Source: Rosettibacter firmus | Lineage (GTDB): Bacteria > Bacteroidota > Ignavibacteria > Ignavibacteriales > Melioribacteraceae | Assembly (NCBI RefSeq): GCF_036860695.1 | Contig: NZ_JAYKGJ010000001.1 | Coordinates: forward strand, 186,001 to 250,000 | Direction: 5' to 3' | DNA: 64,000 nt | In this document: piece after piece, positions 35,366 to 45,900 of the stretch | Numbering within the stretch: position 1 is the stretch's first letter | Layout: each line of letters begins with the position of its first letter | Position numbers and translations under genes: made by a program | The notes under the pieces: model-generated | Databases searched by the model: none | Told to the model about the DNA's origin: nothing | Seen by the model: the letters and a program-made list of their open reading frames with translations, nothing else

Positions 35366-37252
35366 TTAAATCTTTTGTTCATTTTCCTTGAGATTAAATG
35401 AAATTATCAATGCAGAAAATAAACTTAACAGTAATAAAATTATTCCTTTGATATAATCAAGAAATATCAAATTACCAATACCAAATAAAAATGAATAAAC
35501 AAGTAAAATTCCCATCAGCCAGTTAACAAATAATTTTCGGAAAGGAACATTTCTATCATTATTTGAGAATTTTTTCCAGCCAATTCCACCTGGCTTTATT
35601 AGTTTATAAAATTCAACAAGTCTATTTTCATTAACTGGTTTAGTCAAATAAGTAACTAACAACCATACTATAGTTGTTCCAATGACTATTGGATACAATG
35701 TTATAGGTGGTTCTAAATGTAATAAATAAACTGAAATTGGATAAATAATAACTGGAGCAATCATAGCAGAAATTTCTGACCAGGCATTAATTCTCCACCA
35801 GTACCAGCGAAGAATTAAAACACCACCTAATCCTGCACTTGTATTTAATATAAACATCCAGGCACCAGAAATTGTTGTAAGAAAGTATTTTGTTATCAGG
35901 AGAGAAAATACTGTCATAACAATAATTCCAATTCTTGAAATAAGGACATAATGTTTTTCTTCAGCATTTCTATTTATAAATCTTCGATAAAAATCATTTA
36001 TGATATAAGATGTTCCCCAATTTAATTGAGAAGCTACTGTTGACATATAAGCAGCTAAAAAAACTGCGATTAATAAACCAAGCAATCCATTTGGTAAATA
36101 TCTAACCATCAACTTAGGATACATAACACCCGGGTCAACAGTATTTTCATATTTATCGTAAAACTGTTTGAATTCATTTGAATGAATCAAAGGATCATCG
36201 GATGATAGTAATTTTTTATTCTGAAAAACTTCTTCACATTTATTAAACAAGAAAGGATTTTCATTTTTTAATGTTTCTAAATTTTGTGAGTGTGGTAAAA
36301 TTATTAATGCAGCAAGAGCAACAAGAATCCAGGGCCAGGGTCTTATAGTGTAATGAGCAATTGTAAACCATAAAGTTGCAAATAGACTGTGTTTTTCATT
36401 TTTTGCAGACATCATTCTTTGAGCAATATATCCTCCACCTCCCGGATCGGCACCGGGGTACCAGCTTGACCACCATTGTAAACCTATATAAGCTAAAAAA
36501 GCCCATAAAGAAATTGTAAGAATATTTGTTCCAGTATTTGTAATATTGTTCATTTCAACTTTGGGAATAAAAGAAATAATTTCACTGGAAAGTTTGCTTT
36601 TTAATCCACTCAAACCATTTACTTCTGGTAATCTTATTACAACAACTGCAAGTATAATACAACCAATCATAGCAAATATAAATTGAAAACTATCTGTTCT
36701 TGATGTACCAAGTAATCCAGAAGCAGAAGTATAAATAGCTATAATTAAAGCACACAATATAACTAATGTAAAAGCATCGAACTCAGGAAATACAACACTA
36801 AAGATTTTTTCCATAGCTTTATTAACCCAGCCCAGTACAATTGCATTCATAAATAAACCGAGATATAATGCTCTGAAACCTCGTAAAAAAGAAGCTGCTT
36901 TACCAGAATATCGTAATTCAATAAATTCTAAATCTGTCATTATTCCTGCACGCCGCCAGAGCTTTGCAAAGAAAAACACAGTTAACATACTACCGATTGC
37001 CATATTCCACCATAACCAGTTACCAGATATTCCATTTTTAGCTACAAGCTCGGTTACAGCCAGTGGAGTATCGGCTGCAAAGGTTGTTGCAACCATAGCA
37101 GTTCCTGCAATATACCATGGAAGATTTCTGTTTGATAAAAAGAAATCTGTTGTGGAACGACCAGCTTTTTTTGAATAGTAAAATGCGATTAAAAATACTA
37201 CAATGAAATACAAAACAATGATGAGTATATCAATAAAATTTAGGTGAGACAT
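35366..37252 (-). CDS. Sodium:solute symporter (SSS family), putative sugar transporter
   Basis: A 628-residue membrane protein with about 14-15 helices. The N-terminus FYSKKAGRSTTDFFLSNRNLPWYIAGTAMVATTFAADTP is the SSS signature region with sodium-site Ser/Thr, and ASGLLGTSRTDSFQFIFAMIG is also typical. It is the last gene of a minus-strand operon with the ROK regulator, GH92, the esterase and another SSS transporter. It probably imports a sugar released by those enzymes with Na+. Which sugar is unknown. Confidence 0.85.
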   Translation of the reverse strand: MSHLNFIDILIIVLYFIVVFLIAFYYSKKAGRSTTDFFLSNRNLPWYIAGTAMVATTFAADTPLAVTELVAKNGISGNWLWWNMAIGSMLTVFFFAKLWRRAGIMTDLEFIELRYSGKAASFLRGFRALYLGLFMNAIVLGWVNKAMEKIFSVVFPEFDAFTLVILCALIIAIYTSASGLLGTSRTDSFQFIFAMIGCIILAVVVIRLPEVNGLSGLKSKLSSEIISFIPKVEMNNITNTGTNILTISLWAFLAYIGLQWWSSWYPGADPGGGGYIAQRMMSAKNEKHSLFATLWFTIAHYTIRPWPWILVALAALIILPHSQNLETLKNENPFLFNKCEEVFQNKKLLSSDDPLIHSNEFKQFYDKYENTVDPGVMYPKLMVRYLPNGLLGLLIAVFLAAYMSTVASQLNWGTSYIINDFYRRFINRNAEEKHYVLISRIGIIVMTVFSLLITKYFLTTISGAWMFILNTSAGLGGVLILRWYWWRINAWSEISAMIAPVIIYPISVYLLHLEPPITLYPIVIGTTIVWLLVTYLTKPVNENRLVEFYKLIKPGGIGWKKFSNNDRNVPFRKLFVNWLMGILLVYSFLFGIGNLIFLDYIKGIILLLLSLFSALIISFNLKENEQKI

Positions 37253-37303
37253 CTGATACTCCCAAGAAGATTAAGAAAGATCTTAAAAAATTAGCAGTGT
37301 ATT

Positions 37304-38485
37304 TTATTGTTTAACTACTCCTACCTTAAAGAAATTTTCGAGAATTAAAGCAGCTGCACCAACAGCAACTGAATATTGATGATAATTATCGACAATGATT
37401 TCTAATGTATCATTTGTTATTGGTATAACTCTCATTTCTATTTCTTTACGTATAGATTCTATAAGAACATCTTCGAGTTCAGAAATTACACCAGTAAGAA
37501 TAAGTGCATCAGGGTTGAGAAGAGCAACTGCAGGCGCAATTGTTTGGCCAATTATACTTCCAATTTTAGAAAATATGAGTCTTGCAATCTTATCTCCATT
37601 CTTTGCTGCATAAAGAAGAAAATCAACATTAATATCATCAATTGAAGTGAGATAATTTCTTAAGTATTCTCCTTCAGAAAATCTGCTTTTATATGTAGTT
37701 AAGAATTCTCTTAATGTTGGTAGATGTGGATAAAGTTCTCCTGCACAAAATGATGAACCACGATATAATTCACCGTTAATTACAATACCAATACCAAGTC
37801 CACTAACATTTTGATCAATTTCAATCAATATTACAAGATAATTCTTTTTAGATTTTTCACCACCTTTCAATTTATATCCTATTGCTACTGCATTTGCATT
37901 ATTCTCAATCAGTACTGGGAATGGTAATTGTTTTAATTTTTCTAATAGATTAAAATTAAGTTCTGGTAAAATGCTTGACATTAAAACCACTCCATTATAA
38001 CAATCAACTATACCTGCAAAAGCAATACCCAATCCAAGAATTTTTTGTTGTTCTAAATTATTTTCACTAATAATTTCATTAACGGCATTTATAATATTAG
38101 TTGCTAATTCATCAACAGTGTTACCTGTATGTCTCTTAATAGTTTTTTTAGAGATTACTTCACCTTTAAAATTCAATACTACTAAAGACATTTCACCTAC
38201 TTCGATATCGAGACCAATTACATAAGCAGCATCTTTATTTAAAGTCCATAGATAAGGCTTTTTACCACCTTTTACAGTAGAATCTCCTTTACCATAAAAT
38301 GTTACAAATGATTTTGAAGATAAGCTATTAAGAATATTGAATATTGTCGAGGGTCGCATCCCTGTAATTTTTGTAAGTTCAGAACTGGCAATAATATCGT
38401 GTTCCTGTATTAGTTTTAAAACCAATTGTTCGTTTATATCTTTTACAATTCTGGCATGAAGTGAAAGTAATTTTTTGCTTTTCAT
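37304..38485 (-). CDS. ROK-family transcriptional regulator
   Basis: A 393-residue protein. The N-terminal winged helix (residues 18-65) has SELTKITGMRPSTIFNILNS, and a ROK sugar-binding domain follows (GLGIAFAGIVD, ALLNPDALILTGVISE). In the sugar-kinase motif the catalytic Asp is replaced: ENNANA (194-199) has N196 where kinases have D. The Cys-x-Cys-Gly zinc motif usual in ROK proteins is also absent, its place taken by ELYPHLPTLREF. It is therefore a sugar-sensing DNA-binding protein, not a kinase. It lies inside the SSS/esterase/GH92 operon, whose promoter region at 45901-46163 holds dyads that could be its operators. Confidence 0.85.
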   Translation of the reverse strand: MKSKKLLSLHARIVKDINEQLVLKLIQEHDIIASSELTKITGMRPSTIFNILNSLSSKSFVTFYGKGDSTVKGGKKPYLWTLNKDAAYVIGLDIEVGEMSLVVLNFKGEVISKKTIKRHTGNTVDELATNIINAVNEIISENNLEQQKILGLGIAFAGIVDCYNGVVLMSSILPELNFNLLEKLKQLPFPVLIENNANAVAIGYKLKGGEKSKKNYLVILIEIDQNVSGLGIGIVINGELYRGSSFCAGELYPHLPTLREFLTTYKSRFSEGEYLRNYLTSIDDINVDFLLYAAKNGDKIARLIFSKIGSIIGQTIAPAVALLNPDALILTGVISELEDVLIESIRKEIEMRVIPITNDTLEIIVDNYHQYSVAVGAAALILENFFKVGVVKQ

Positions 38486-38503
38486 TCTTATACCTGATAA
38501 AAT

Positions 38504-41440
38504 TTATTTAATAGTAATTTCATCGATAAATAACCAGGCTTTCTTGCCTGAACCGATGTGCCAATCTGGACAAACTCCAATATTTTTTGCAAAGACACGA
38601 ATAAATCGAGTAGTAACTTTTTCTAATTTTGTTTCAATATTTTTTATTCCATCAATTTTATTTCCAACACCAACTTCAACATCAAAAATCTTTGAATAGC
38701 TTTTCCCATCATTTGAAATATAATATTCTACACTCGTTGGATAAAAAATCCATGAACCTATTTTTTGTAGATAGGATGAACTTATATAACTAATTTCTGT
38801 AGTTTTTCCTAAATCGATAATAACATCTAAATCGTCCCCCTCATAACCCTGCCATGCATCTGAATTAAAATTTTCTGTACCTTTAATACCATCAATTAAT
38901 CCCCAGAAACCTCCACCAGTATAAGAATTACTATATTTTGTGTTGTATTTAATTGACCAGTTTTCTGGAATTTTATAAAACAGGCTTTTTACTGGCTTAC
39001 TAAATTTTTGATTTTTATAACAAACAAAATTAATTGAAGAATTATCTTTGACTGAAACAGGCTGTGTATATTTTACACCATATTTTAATGGATCTTTATC
39101 ATTAAAAGAATAATAAATATCACAATCTTCAATTGATGATAGTTTTACTATAGTAGAATCCTTGAAGACTTTTTCTCCTGTTACAAGGTATGGAACTGGC
39201 ACGAACTCCAGATTTACAAACGATTCGGGAGAATATTGTTTTTCTGAAGCCCACTTTGAAGGAAGAGAATTCATCTCGAAAATGATATTTCCTCCTTTTA
39301 CTAAATCTTTATGATTTATATATGAATATGAATAATCATTATTATTTAAGTGCACTTTGCTAATATAATAATTTTTATCGGATAAATTTTTTGCAATTAT
39401 TGTAAAGAATTTATTGTCATCAACTTTTATAGTAACTTTATCAAAGCTTGGTGTACCAATAATATATTTATTATCTCCTGGACAGACAGGATAAAATCCA
39501 ATTGAACTAAAAATATACCATGCAGACATCTGACCACAATCTTCGTTACCAATTAGGCCATCAGGTTTATCTGTATAAAACTTATTAAGAATTTCATTGA
39601 CCAGCTTTTGAGTTTTCCATGGTTTTGCAACATAATTATAAAGATAAGCAATGTGATGACTTGGTTCATTTCCATGTGCATATTGACCGATTAATCCAGT
39701 AATATCAGGTTGATACTTTCCATATAATTTATTTTCTGCAGAAAAAAGTTCATCTAATTTTTGTTCAAAACTTTTGTCTCCGTTCATCAATTTAATTAAA
39801 CCATTTATATCATGTGGAACAAAAAAGCAATATTGCCAGGCATTTGCTTCTGTATAATCTCTGCTTACCTGATAAGGATCAAAAGGTTCAACCCATTTAC
39901 CATTTTTCTTTGGTCTAAAGAATTTAGTTGATGGATCAAATAAATTCATAAAATACTTTGAGCGTTCAATGTAATATTTATAATCTTTTTCATATCCAAG
40001 AGCTTTAGCTACTTGAGCTATACACCAATCATCATAAGCATATTCAAGTGTTTTTGAAACACTCTCGTGTTCTAAATCGGAAGGAATGTAGCCCATTTCT
40101 CTGTATGAATCCAGTCCATTAATATTTTGCATTGAACTCTTTTTCATCGCTTTGTAAGCTTTATTAATATCAAAATTTCTAATTCCTTTCATATAAGCAT
40201 CGGCAATAACCGGAATTGAATGATAGCCAATCATTGTTCCAGTTTCGTTAGAGGCTAATTCCCACACAGGTAAAAGACCACTCTCATCATATTTTGCCAG
40301 TAGCGATTTAATCATATCTGCATCCCGTTTTTTATCAACAATTGTTAACAAAGGATGCAATGCTCTAAAAGTATCCCACAAAGAAAAAACTGTATACATA
40401 TTAAAATTTTTTGCTTTATGTATTTTACCATCCATCCCGATATATCTACCATCAACATCGGATAAAATATTTGGACTTAAGAAGGCATGATACAGTGCAG
40501 TATAAAAAATTGTCTTTTTTCTTGCATCCTTATCTTCAACTAAAATTGAAGACAATTGTTTATTCCATTCATCATCAGCATTTTTTCTTATTGATTCAAA
40601 ATTCCAGTGTGGTATTTCTTTAAATAAATTTTTCTTTGCACCATCAAGACTTGTATGAGAAATTCCAACTTTAACCAAAATTGATTCATTATTTTTAGTT
40701 TCATATTCAAAAAAAGCTTTTACAGAATTACCGATTGTTTTTAATAAGTTCTTATAGATTTTATTATCATTAATCAATCCATATGATTTAAAAGGTTTTG
40801 AAAATTGAGCATAAAAATAGACTGTGTGTTCTTTAGCCCAGCCTGATGATTTTCTGTATCCCTGTATTGTATTATTATTAATAATTTCGATTTTCGATTC
40901 TACAGTTTTATCCTGTATACCATGAATCAGATCTACAAGAATGTAAGATTTGTTTGATTCAGGGAAAATATATTTATGAAATCCAGCTCGTAAAGTAGTT
41001 GTTAATTCAACTTTGATTTTGTAATCGTCAAGAAATACTGAATAATATCCAGGTTTAGCAATTTCATTTTCGTGTTTAAATCTTGAACGATAACCTGAAT
41101 CCGGATCTTCTTTTTTACCAGGTTCTATTTTTAATTCACCAGTAATAGGCATAAACAAAATATCGCCATAATCACCGCATCCTGTACCACTTAGATGTGT
41201 ATGAGAAAAGCCAATAATTGAATTATCAGAATAATGATATCCTGAACACCAATCCCAACCTTCTGTATCGGTATCTGGACTTAATTGTACCATACCAAAT
41301 GGTAACGAAGCACCCGGGAATGTATGTCCATGAGCATCAGTCCCAATAAAAGGATTAACATAATCAGTCAATCTTTGTTGACCATAATTATTAAAAGTTA
41401 TAATCGATATAAAAATTAGAATAAATTTTATTCTATTCAT
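38504..41440 (-). CDS. Secreted GH92 alpha-mannosidase with C-terminal carbohydrate-binding modules
   Basis: A 978-residue exported enzyme (signal MNRIKFILIFISIITFNN). GH92 signatures run YVNPFIGTDAHGHTFPGASL, SGTGCGDYGDI, FSLWDTFRALHPL, GNEPSHHIAYLYN (E592) and GNEDCGQMSAWY (E633). GH92 enzymes are Ca2+-dependent exo-alpha-mannosidases that trim high-mannose N-glycans. After the catalytic part, a chitobiase-type C-terminal segment (about 745-800) and a discoidin-like module (about 830-978) follow. That last module is shared with three other enzymes of the locus. The gene starts 1 bp after the esterase stop. Confidence 0.93.
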   Translation of the reverse strand: MNRIKFILIFISIITFNNYGQQRLTDYVNPFIGTDAHGHTFPGASLPFGMVQLSPDTDTEGWDWCSGYHYSDNSIIGFSHTHLSGTGCGDYGDILFMPITGELKIEPGKKEDPDSGYRSRFKHENEIAKPGYYSVFLDDYKIKVELTTTLRAGFHKYIFPESNKSYILVDLIHGIQDKTVESKIEIINNNTIQGYRKSSGWAKEHTVYFYAQFSKPFKSYGLINDNKIYKNLLKTIGNSVKAFFEYETKNNESILVKVGISHTSLDGAKKNLFKEIPHWNFESIRKNADDEWNKQLSSILVEDKDARKKTIFYTALYHAFLSPNILSDVDGRYIGMDGKIHKAKNFNMYTVFSLWDTFRALHPLLTIVDKKRDADMIKSLLAKYDESGLLPVWELASNETGTMIGYHSIPVIADAYMKGIRNFDINKAYKAMKKSSMQNINGLDSYREMGYIPSDLEHESVSKTLEYAYDDWCIAQVAKALGYEKDYKYYIERSKYFMNLFDPSTKFFRPKKNGKWVEPFDPYQVSRDYTEANAWQYCFFVPHDINGLIKLMNGDKSFEQKLDELFSAENKLYGKYQPDITGLIGQYAHGNEPSHHIAYLYNYVAKPWKTQKLVNEILNKFYTDKPDGLIGNEDCGQMSAWYIFSSIGFYPVCPGDNKYIIGTPSFDKVTIKVDDNKFFTIIAKNLSDKNYYISKVHLNNNDYSYSYINHKDLVKGGNIIFEMNSLPSKWASEKQYSPESFVNLEFVPVPYLVTGEKVFKDSTIVKLSSIEDCDIYYSFNDKDPLKYGVKYTQPVSVKDNSSINFVCYKNQKFSKPVKSLFYKIPENWSIKYNTKYSNSYTGGGFWGLIDGIKGTENFNSDAWQGYEGDDLDVIIDLGKTTEISYISSSYLQKIGSWIFYPTSVEYYISNDGKSYSKIFDVEVGVGNKIDGIKNIETKLEKVTTRFIRVFAKNIGVCPDWHIGSGKKAWLFIDEITIK

Positions 41441-41441
41441 T

Positions 41442-43949
41442 TCAATTCCTGAAATTATTTATGAATTCTCCTTTTTCTAAACTCCAATCGTTTCCAAAAT
41501 ATCCAGTAAACTTAACCCCAGCTTCGTCAGAAACTGTTATTTCATCATCATATATTACAACATCAGGTAAACTAACATAAGGATGATGGTAAGGAGAAAA
41601 ATTTGATAATTTCATTCCTGAGTAACCCGTACCAGATATTACTGCAACACTTGCTATTTCACTGTCTTTTCTTGGTCTTATCATTAAACATGCAATATTT
41701 TTTCCTTTATATTCTTTTTTACCAATAATAATTTTTCCATTAAGAACCTGTATTGGTGATTCATCAAGTAAAAGTTTCCATGCAGAATTAGTATTTTTAT
41801 TTCCAAAGAGAACTACATTTCTATCTTTAAATTTTGCTGGATCAAAATCATCATCTTTTATAACTTCTATAGATGCATTCCCTTGATACCAGAGTTTTTC
41901 TGCATCGTATCTTGCTTTTTCAAAAGCCCACTTATTTTCTTCATTATTGCCGTGAGTACCATAAACAAAAACTACATCATTATTTAATACTTCTCTAATA
42001 TTTCCCAATCTTTGTGGATACTTATTAATTTTTGATGGTTTATCACAAAGTAACCATTTACCATCTTGATTTTTCAAATAAATCTTCTTTGAATCAGGAA
42101 CTTTAATATTTGCAATTAACTGGTTATCTAATTCAATAGAAAATTTTTCACCATCTGGCAGCATTGATAAATCTAAAGCAAGAAGTTCAATATTGGAAGT
42201 AGAGCCAGCAAATTTCTTTTTACCGTATTCTAATCTGATATCGATCTTAGATTCTTCCTGTTGTATTTTCTGATTAATTATTTCCACCCAGTTATTTTTA
42301 TATGATATAGCAGGATTATTTGTAATAAAACTTATCGATTTAATTTTATCTTTTCCTGGTATAGAATGCCGTGCAAAGAAATCAAACATTGGAAGCCAAT
42401 CAACACAATCAGCCCCATCTTCATCTGAATTATCCCACCAGTGGCCTGCACCTTTTTCAATATGAAATTCATAATCTTTATGAAATTTAGAGAGTACATC
42501 AACCATAGATTGAGCTTGCTGAATTGGAACATTATCATCTGCATCGCCATGAATTACATAAATTCCATTTTGTTTCAGGTTTGTTGCAAACTTGTAAGTA
42601 TCGCTTTGTCTTGCAGATCTCAATAACATTTCTTTAACTTTAGTTGTATCTATCATACTTCTAATTCGATACGACCAGATACTAATCCAGCCAGCACTTG
42701 GACCAATAGCAGCAAATTTATCTGGATAATTCACAGCAAGATGCCATGTTCCATGTCCACCCATTGAATGACCAGTTAAATAAATTCTATTTTCATCAAT
42801 ATTAAATTTTTTTATAGCAAGTTCTAATACTTCGAGTGCGTCTATTCGTCCCCAATTTTCCCAATTAAATCCATAAGGTCTTCGGTTAGTTGGAGCAACA
42901 ATATAACCCCAATTTTTATGACCATAAGAATGTGCTTGATTAATAGCTTCAACACCAGCACCATGTAAACTTAAAAATAAAGCTGGTTTACTCTGTAAAT
43001 TTTGTGGTGGATTTACACCATAATATTGAACACTATTATCAAGCTTACTAATGAAGGTTTCTTTGTGAGTTTCGTTTGGTTCAACAACTTTTAATTTTGT
43101 TTTTATTGAAGTTAATATTTTTTCTTCATTCTTCTCTTTTTGAATAAGTTCTATATTTAAATCAATTTCACCTTTTTTAGTTTGTGCTGGTAAAATTATT
43201 TTAAATGGAGCTTTATAAATTGATAGTGGATTAAGATTTTCTACCTGTGTATAGACTGGTGTATTATTAGATGAATAAACTTTAAAAAACAAATTCTGGT
43301 AATATTTTTCAGAAGAATTAATTATTGATACAGCTCCATAAGTTTCAACTTTCTGATTAATTATAATATCTGGAAGTGTAAAATCAAATTCATTCAAGAT
43401 TAATTCAGGAACTTCAAAATGTAATTTTGCTTTTAAAACACCTCGATTACATTCAAAAACAAATTGATTATTCCCTTTATTTAGAAGAACAGGAATTAAT
43501 GAATAATCAAATCTTGGTTCCCATGATTCATAAGTGTCTTTGTAACGATAAGGATTTCCTGAATAAGGAGATCCATTCACATAAACCATTTCATTTCCCA
43601 TTGCTTCAAGAAGAACAATTTGCCTTTTATTTGAATTATATTCGATATAAACATAAGCATTTCTTAAAGAATCACTTTTAAACCAACCTGAATTATCAGC
43701 TTTAATCACTTCCCATTTTTTTAATAGACCTTTATCGAACTGAACTAAATTTCCTTCCTGTGGAGTTTTCCATTTATCCAGTTCGATAGATGATACAATT
43801 GGATTTGGAGCCAGAATATTATTTCTTACAGAAGCAGGAAGTTTTATTACAAGTCCCTCTTTAAGAACTAAAGTATCTTTTTGTTGACTTAATGAATTAA
43901 TAAAGAATAATAATAAAATAATATTGATAAAAATTAGTTTGACTCTCAT
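41442..43949 (-). CDS. Secreted alpha/beta-hydrolase, putative carbohydrate esterase
   Basis: An 835-residue exported protein (signal MRVKLIFINIILLLFFINSLS). The N-terminal 280 residues look like beta-sandwich modules, including a jelly-roll segment with YVYIEYNSNKRQIVLLEAMG. The alpha/beta-hydrolase domain follows: SLHGAGVEAINQA (oxyanion region), GHSMGGHGTWHLA with nucleophile S395, HGDADDNVPI (Asp) and GAGHWW (His). The family covers prolyl oligopeptidase-like and PHB-depolymerase-like esterases. In a glycan operon between a transporter and GH92 it probably removes acetyl or other esters from the glycan. The C-terminal 300 residues are unassigned. Confidence 0.75.
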   Translation of the reverse strand: MRVKLIFINIILLLFFINSLSQQKDTLVLKEGLVIKLPASVRNNILAPNPIVSSIELDKWKTPQEGNLVQFDKGLLKKWEVIKADNSGWFKSDSLRNAYVYIEYNSNKRQIVLLEAMGNEMVYVNGSPYSGNPYRYKDTYESWEPRFDYSLIPVLLNKGNNQFVFECNRGVLKAKLHFEVPELILNEFDFTLPDIIINQKVETYGAVSIINSSEKYYQNLFFKVYSSNNTPVYTQVENLNPLSIYKAPFKIILPAQTKKGEIDLNIELIQKEKNEEKILTSIKTKLKVVEPNETHKETFISKLDNSVQYYGVNPPQNLQSKPALFLSLHGAGVEAINQAHSYGHKNWGYIVAPTNRRPYGFNWENWGRIDALEVLELAIKKFNIDENRIYLTGHSMGGHGTWHLAVNYPDKFAAIGPSAGWISIWSYRIRSMIDTTKVKEMLLRSARQSDTYKFATNLKQNGIYVIHGDADDNVPIQQAQSMVDVLSKFHKDYEFHIEKGAGHWWDNSDEDGADCVDWLPMFDFFARHSIPGKDKIKSISFITNNPAISYKNNWVEIINQKIQQEESKIDIRLEYGKKKFAGSTSNIELLALDLSMLPDGEKFSIELDNQLIANIKVPDSKKIYLKNQDGKWLLCDKPSKINKYPQRLGNIREVLNNDVVFVYGTHGNNEENKWAFEKARYDAEKLWYQGNASIEVIKDDDFDPAKFKDRNVVLFGNKNTNSAWKLLLDESPIQVLNGKIIIGKKEYKGKNIACLMIRPRKDSEIASVAVISGTGYSGMKLSNFSPYHHPYVSLPDVVIYDDEITVSDEAGVKFTGYFGNDWSLEKGEFINNFRN

Positions 43950-43965
43950 TTTTACCTCATAATTA

Positions 43966-45900
43966 TTAATCGTTATAATTTTTTCTTACAGTTCCATTAT
44001 CAAGATGATCTCTTACCATATTTTTAAGTCTATTCATCATATCTTTAAAATCTTTTAATCCACCTACTAAAAACCAAATAATAATTATAAATGATACTAT
44101 AAGGTTAGATATAACATAGAATCTCCAGAATGCCATCCATGAAGAGTCAGGAACATCATTTGTTAGATTAATAATAGTGCCAATTATAAAAATAGCTACC
44201 CAGATAAAAGTCCATACATAAGAGATCACATAAATAATTTTATCCCCTTTTGTAAATTCTTTTCCAATACCCAGAATTCTCCATCCTTTGAGAGGTACCT
44301 CATTAACAATTACAGTTTCTTCTTTAATTGCATATTGACCTCTATGCAACATTTTATCCATATTAAATTCACTTTTTTTACCGAGTAAAGAGACTAAAAC
44401 ATATACAAGAGAAGACAAACCCATTGCAATTCCCCAAAAGTATTGACCATTGATCGGGAAATCAGGATAAATTTGTTGAAGTATTATTCCAGTAACAGCT
44501 GTAATAGAGCCCACAATTAAAGCAGACCATGCTGCAGCAGTTGTTCCTCTTTTCCAGTATAAACCCCCAATAATTACAGCACCAGAACCACCAACGAAAA
44601 TAGCTGCTGTTATTGCAAAATATAAAAAGATATAATCTGTCATAGGGAAAACCAAGCTAAATATAAAAATGAATATGCAAACACCCAGAATAGCATATCT
44701 CAATAGTTTCAAGTGTTGTTCAGGTGTAAAAGATTTATTTCTAAAAGGCATTAAAACATCCTGAATAAAAATACTGCCCCATGAATGCATGTAAGAACTA
44801 TGAGTCCCAATAGTAGCCATTATCATTACAGCAAGCAAAGCACCCCTTAAATAAACTGGTAAAACTTTAGAGAGAACCAAAGGAATCCTTAATTGATTTT
44901 TAACAGCTTCATTATTAATTGTAGAAAGTGTTTGATTTACATTATTAGTAACATTTTGAAAATCAACATGATGAAGAATTGTAAAAGCTACTACAGGTAT
45001 AAAGACAAGAAATAACCATTTAGGAATATCTCGCAAGTTGCTTAATACTTCACCCATTTTAGCTTCGTGAGCACTTTTTGCAGAAGAATAAAATCCTTGA
45101 GAACCCTGCCAGGACATCTTTGCATAAATTACTCCAGCTACATTTATTAAAAAATACCAGAAATTAAAATCTGGGACTTCACTCGTTTTGTATGGATTTA
45201 TTAAAGATGCATTTTCGGGCACCGAAGTTACAGCTTGATATATTTGGTCCCAGTTTACAAGTAGAAGACTGAATACAATAATTGCAATAAAAGTAAGATT
45301 TGATAGAACACCCTGAATAAATTCAGTTATAATTATTGATATCTGACCACCAGCAAAAACGAAATAAAGTGAAATTGACAGGAAGCCAATCATTACGAGT
45401 GGATATGTAGAAATTTCAAAACCGGCAATATTTAATGATAAAGGAAGACCACAATAATAAATAATAAATCTGGCACTAACAGAAGGAAATATTCCAAAAT
45501 TTAGGAGACCGGAAATAAAAGCTAAAATACCGGCAAATATTCTAAATTTTCTGCTATAACGCATTTCAAGAAATTGAGCTACAGTTAAAGCACGAGTCTG
45601 GCGAAATCGATAGATTATCCAGCCAGTAACAGTAATTATCAATAAAACAACAGCCATTGAAAATTCCCACCATCTAAGACAAAAACCAGCGACATAATTC
45701 ATTTCCCATTGACCCACTATAGTAATAGCCCCAATAGCAGCCATCCCCTGTGAAACAGTAATCATATACCTTCCAGCAGAGCGTCCAGCAGATAAAAAAT
45801 CAGCAACACTTAGAAGATATTTTTTACCAATATAAACTCCATAAAATAAAACACTTAAAAAGAGTAGAACGATTAATACTTCAAGAAATGTGATCCCCAT
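43966..45900 (-). CDS. Sodium:solute symporter (SSS family), first gene of the GH92 operon
   Basis: A 644-residue membrane protein with about 14 helices. LLSVADFLSAGRSAGRYMITVSQGMAAIG is the SSS signature start, and FVFAGGQISIIITEFIQGV and WQGSQGFYSSAKSAHEAKMG are also typical of this family. It opens the minus-strand operon (esterase 16 bp downstream) and lies divergent to the GH20 operon. It is probably a Na+-coupled importer of a released mono- or disaccharide. Confidence 0.85.
   Translation of the reverse strand: MGITFLEVLIVLLFLSVLFYGVYIGKKYLLSVADFLSAGRSAGRYMITVSQGMAAIGAITIVGQWEMNYVAGFCLRWWEFSMAVVLLIITVTGWIIYRFRQTRALTVAQFLEMRYSRKFRIFAGILAFISGLLNFGIFPSVSARFIIYYCGLPLSLNIAGFEISTYPLVMIGFLSISLYFVFAGGQISIIITEFIQGVLSNLTFIAIIVFSLLLVNWDQIYQAVTSVPENASLINPYKTSEVPDFNFWYFLINVAGVIYAKMSWQGSQGFYSSAKSAHEAKMGEVLSNLRDIPKWLFLVFIPVVAFTILHHVDFQNVTNNVNQTLSTINNEAVKNQLRIPLVLSKVLPVYLRGALLAVMIMATIGTHSSYMHSWGSIFIQDVLMPFRNKSFTPEQHLKLLRYAILGVCIFIFIFSLVFPMTDYIFLYFAITAAIFVGGSGAVIIGGLYWKRGTTAAAWSALIVGSITAVTGIILQQIYPDFPINGQYFWGIAMGLSSLVYVLVSLLGKKSEFNMDKMLHRGQYAIKEETVIVNEVPLKGWRILGIGKEFTKGDKIIYVISYVWTFIWVAIFIIGTIINLTNDVPDSSWMAFWRFYVISNLIVSFIIIIWFLVGGLKDFKDMMNRLKNMVRDHLDNGTVRKNYND

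Noticed and set aside
37304-38485. ROK glucokinase/fructokinase
   Set aside because: It has an N-terminal winged helix, and the catalytic Asp is replaced by Asn.
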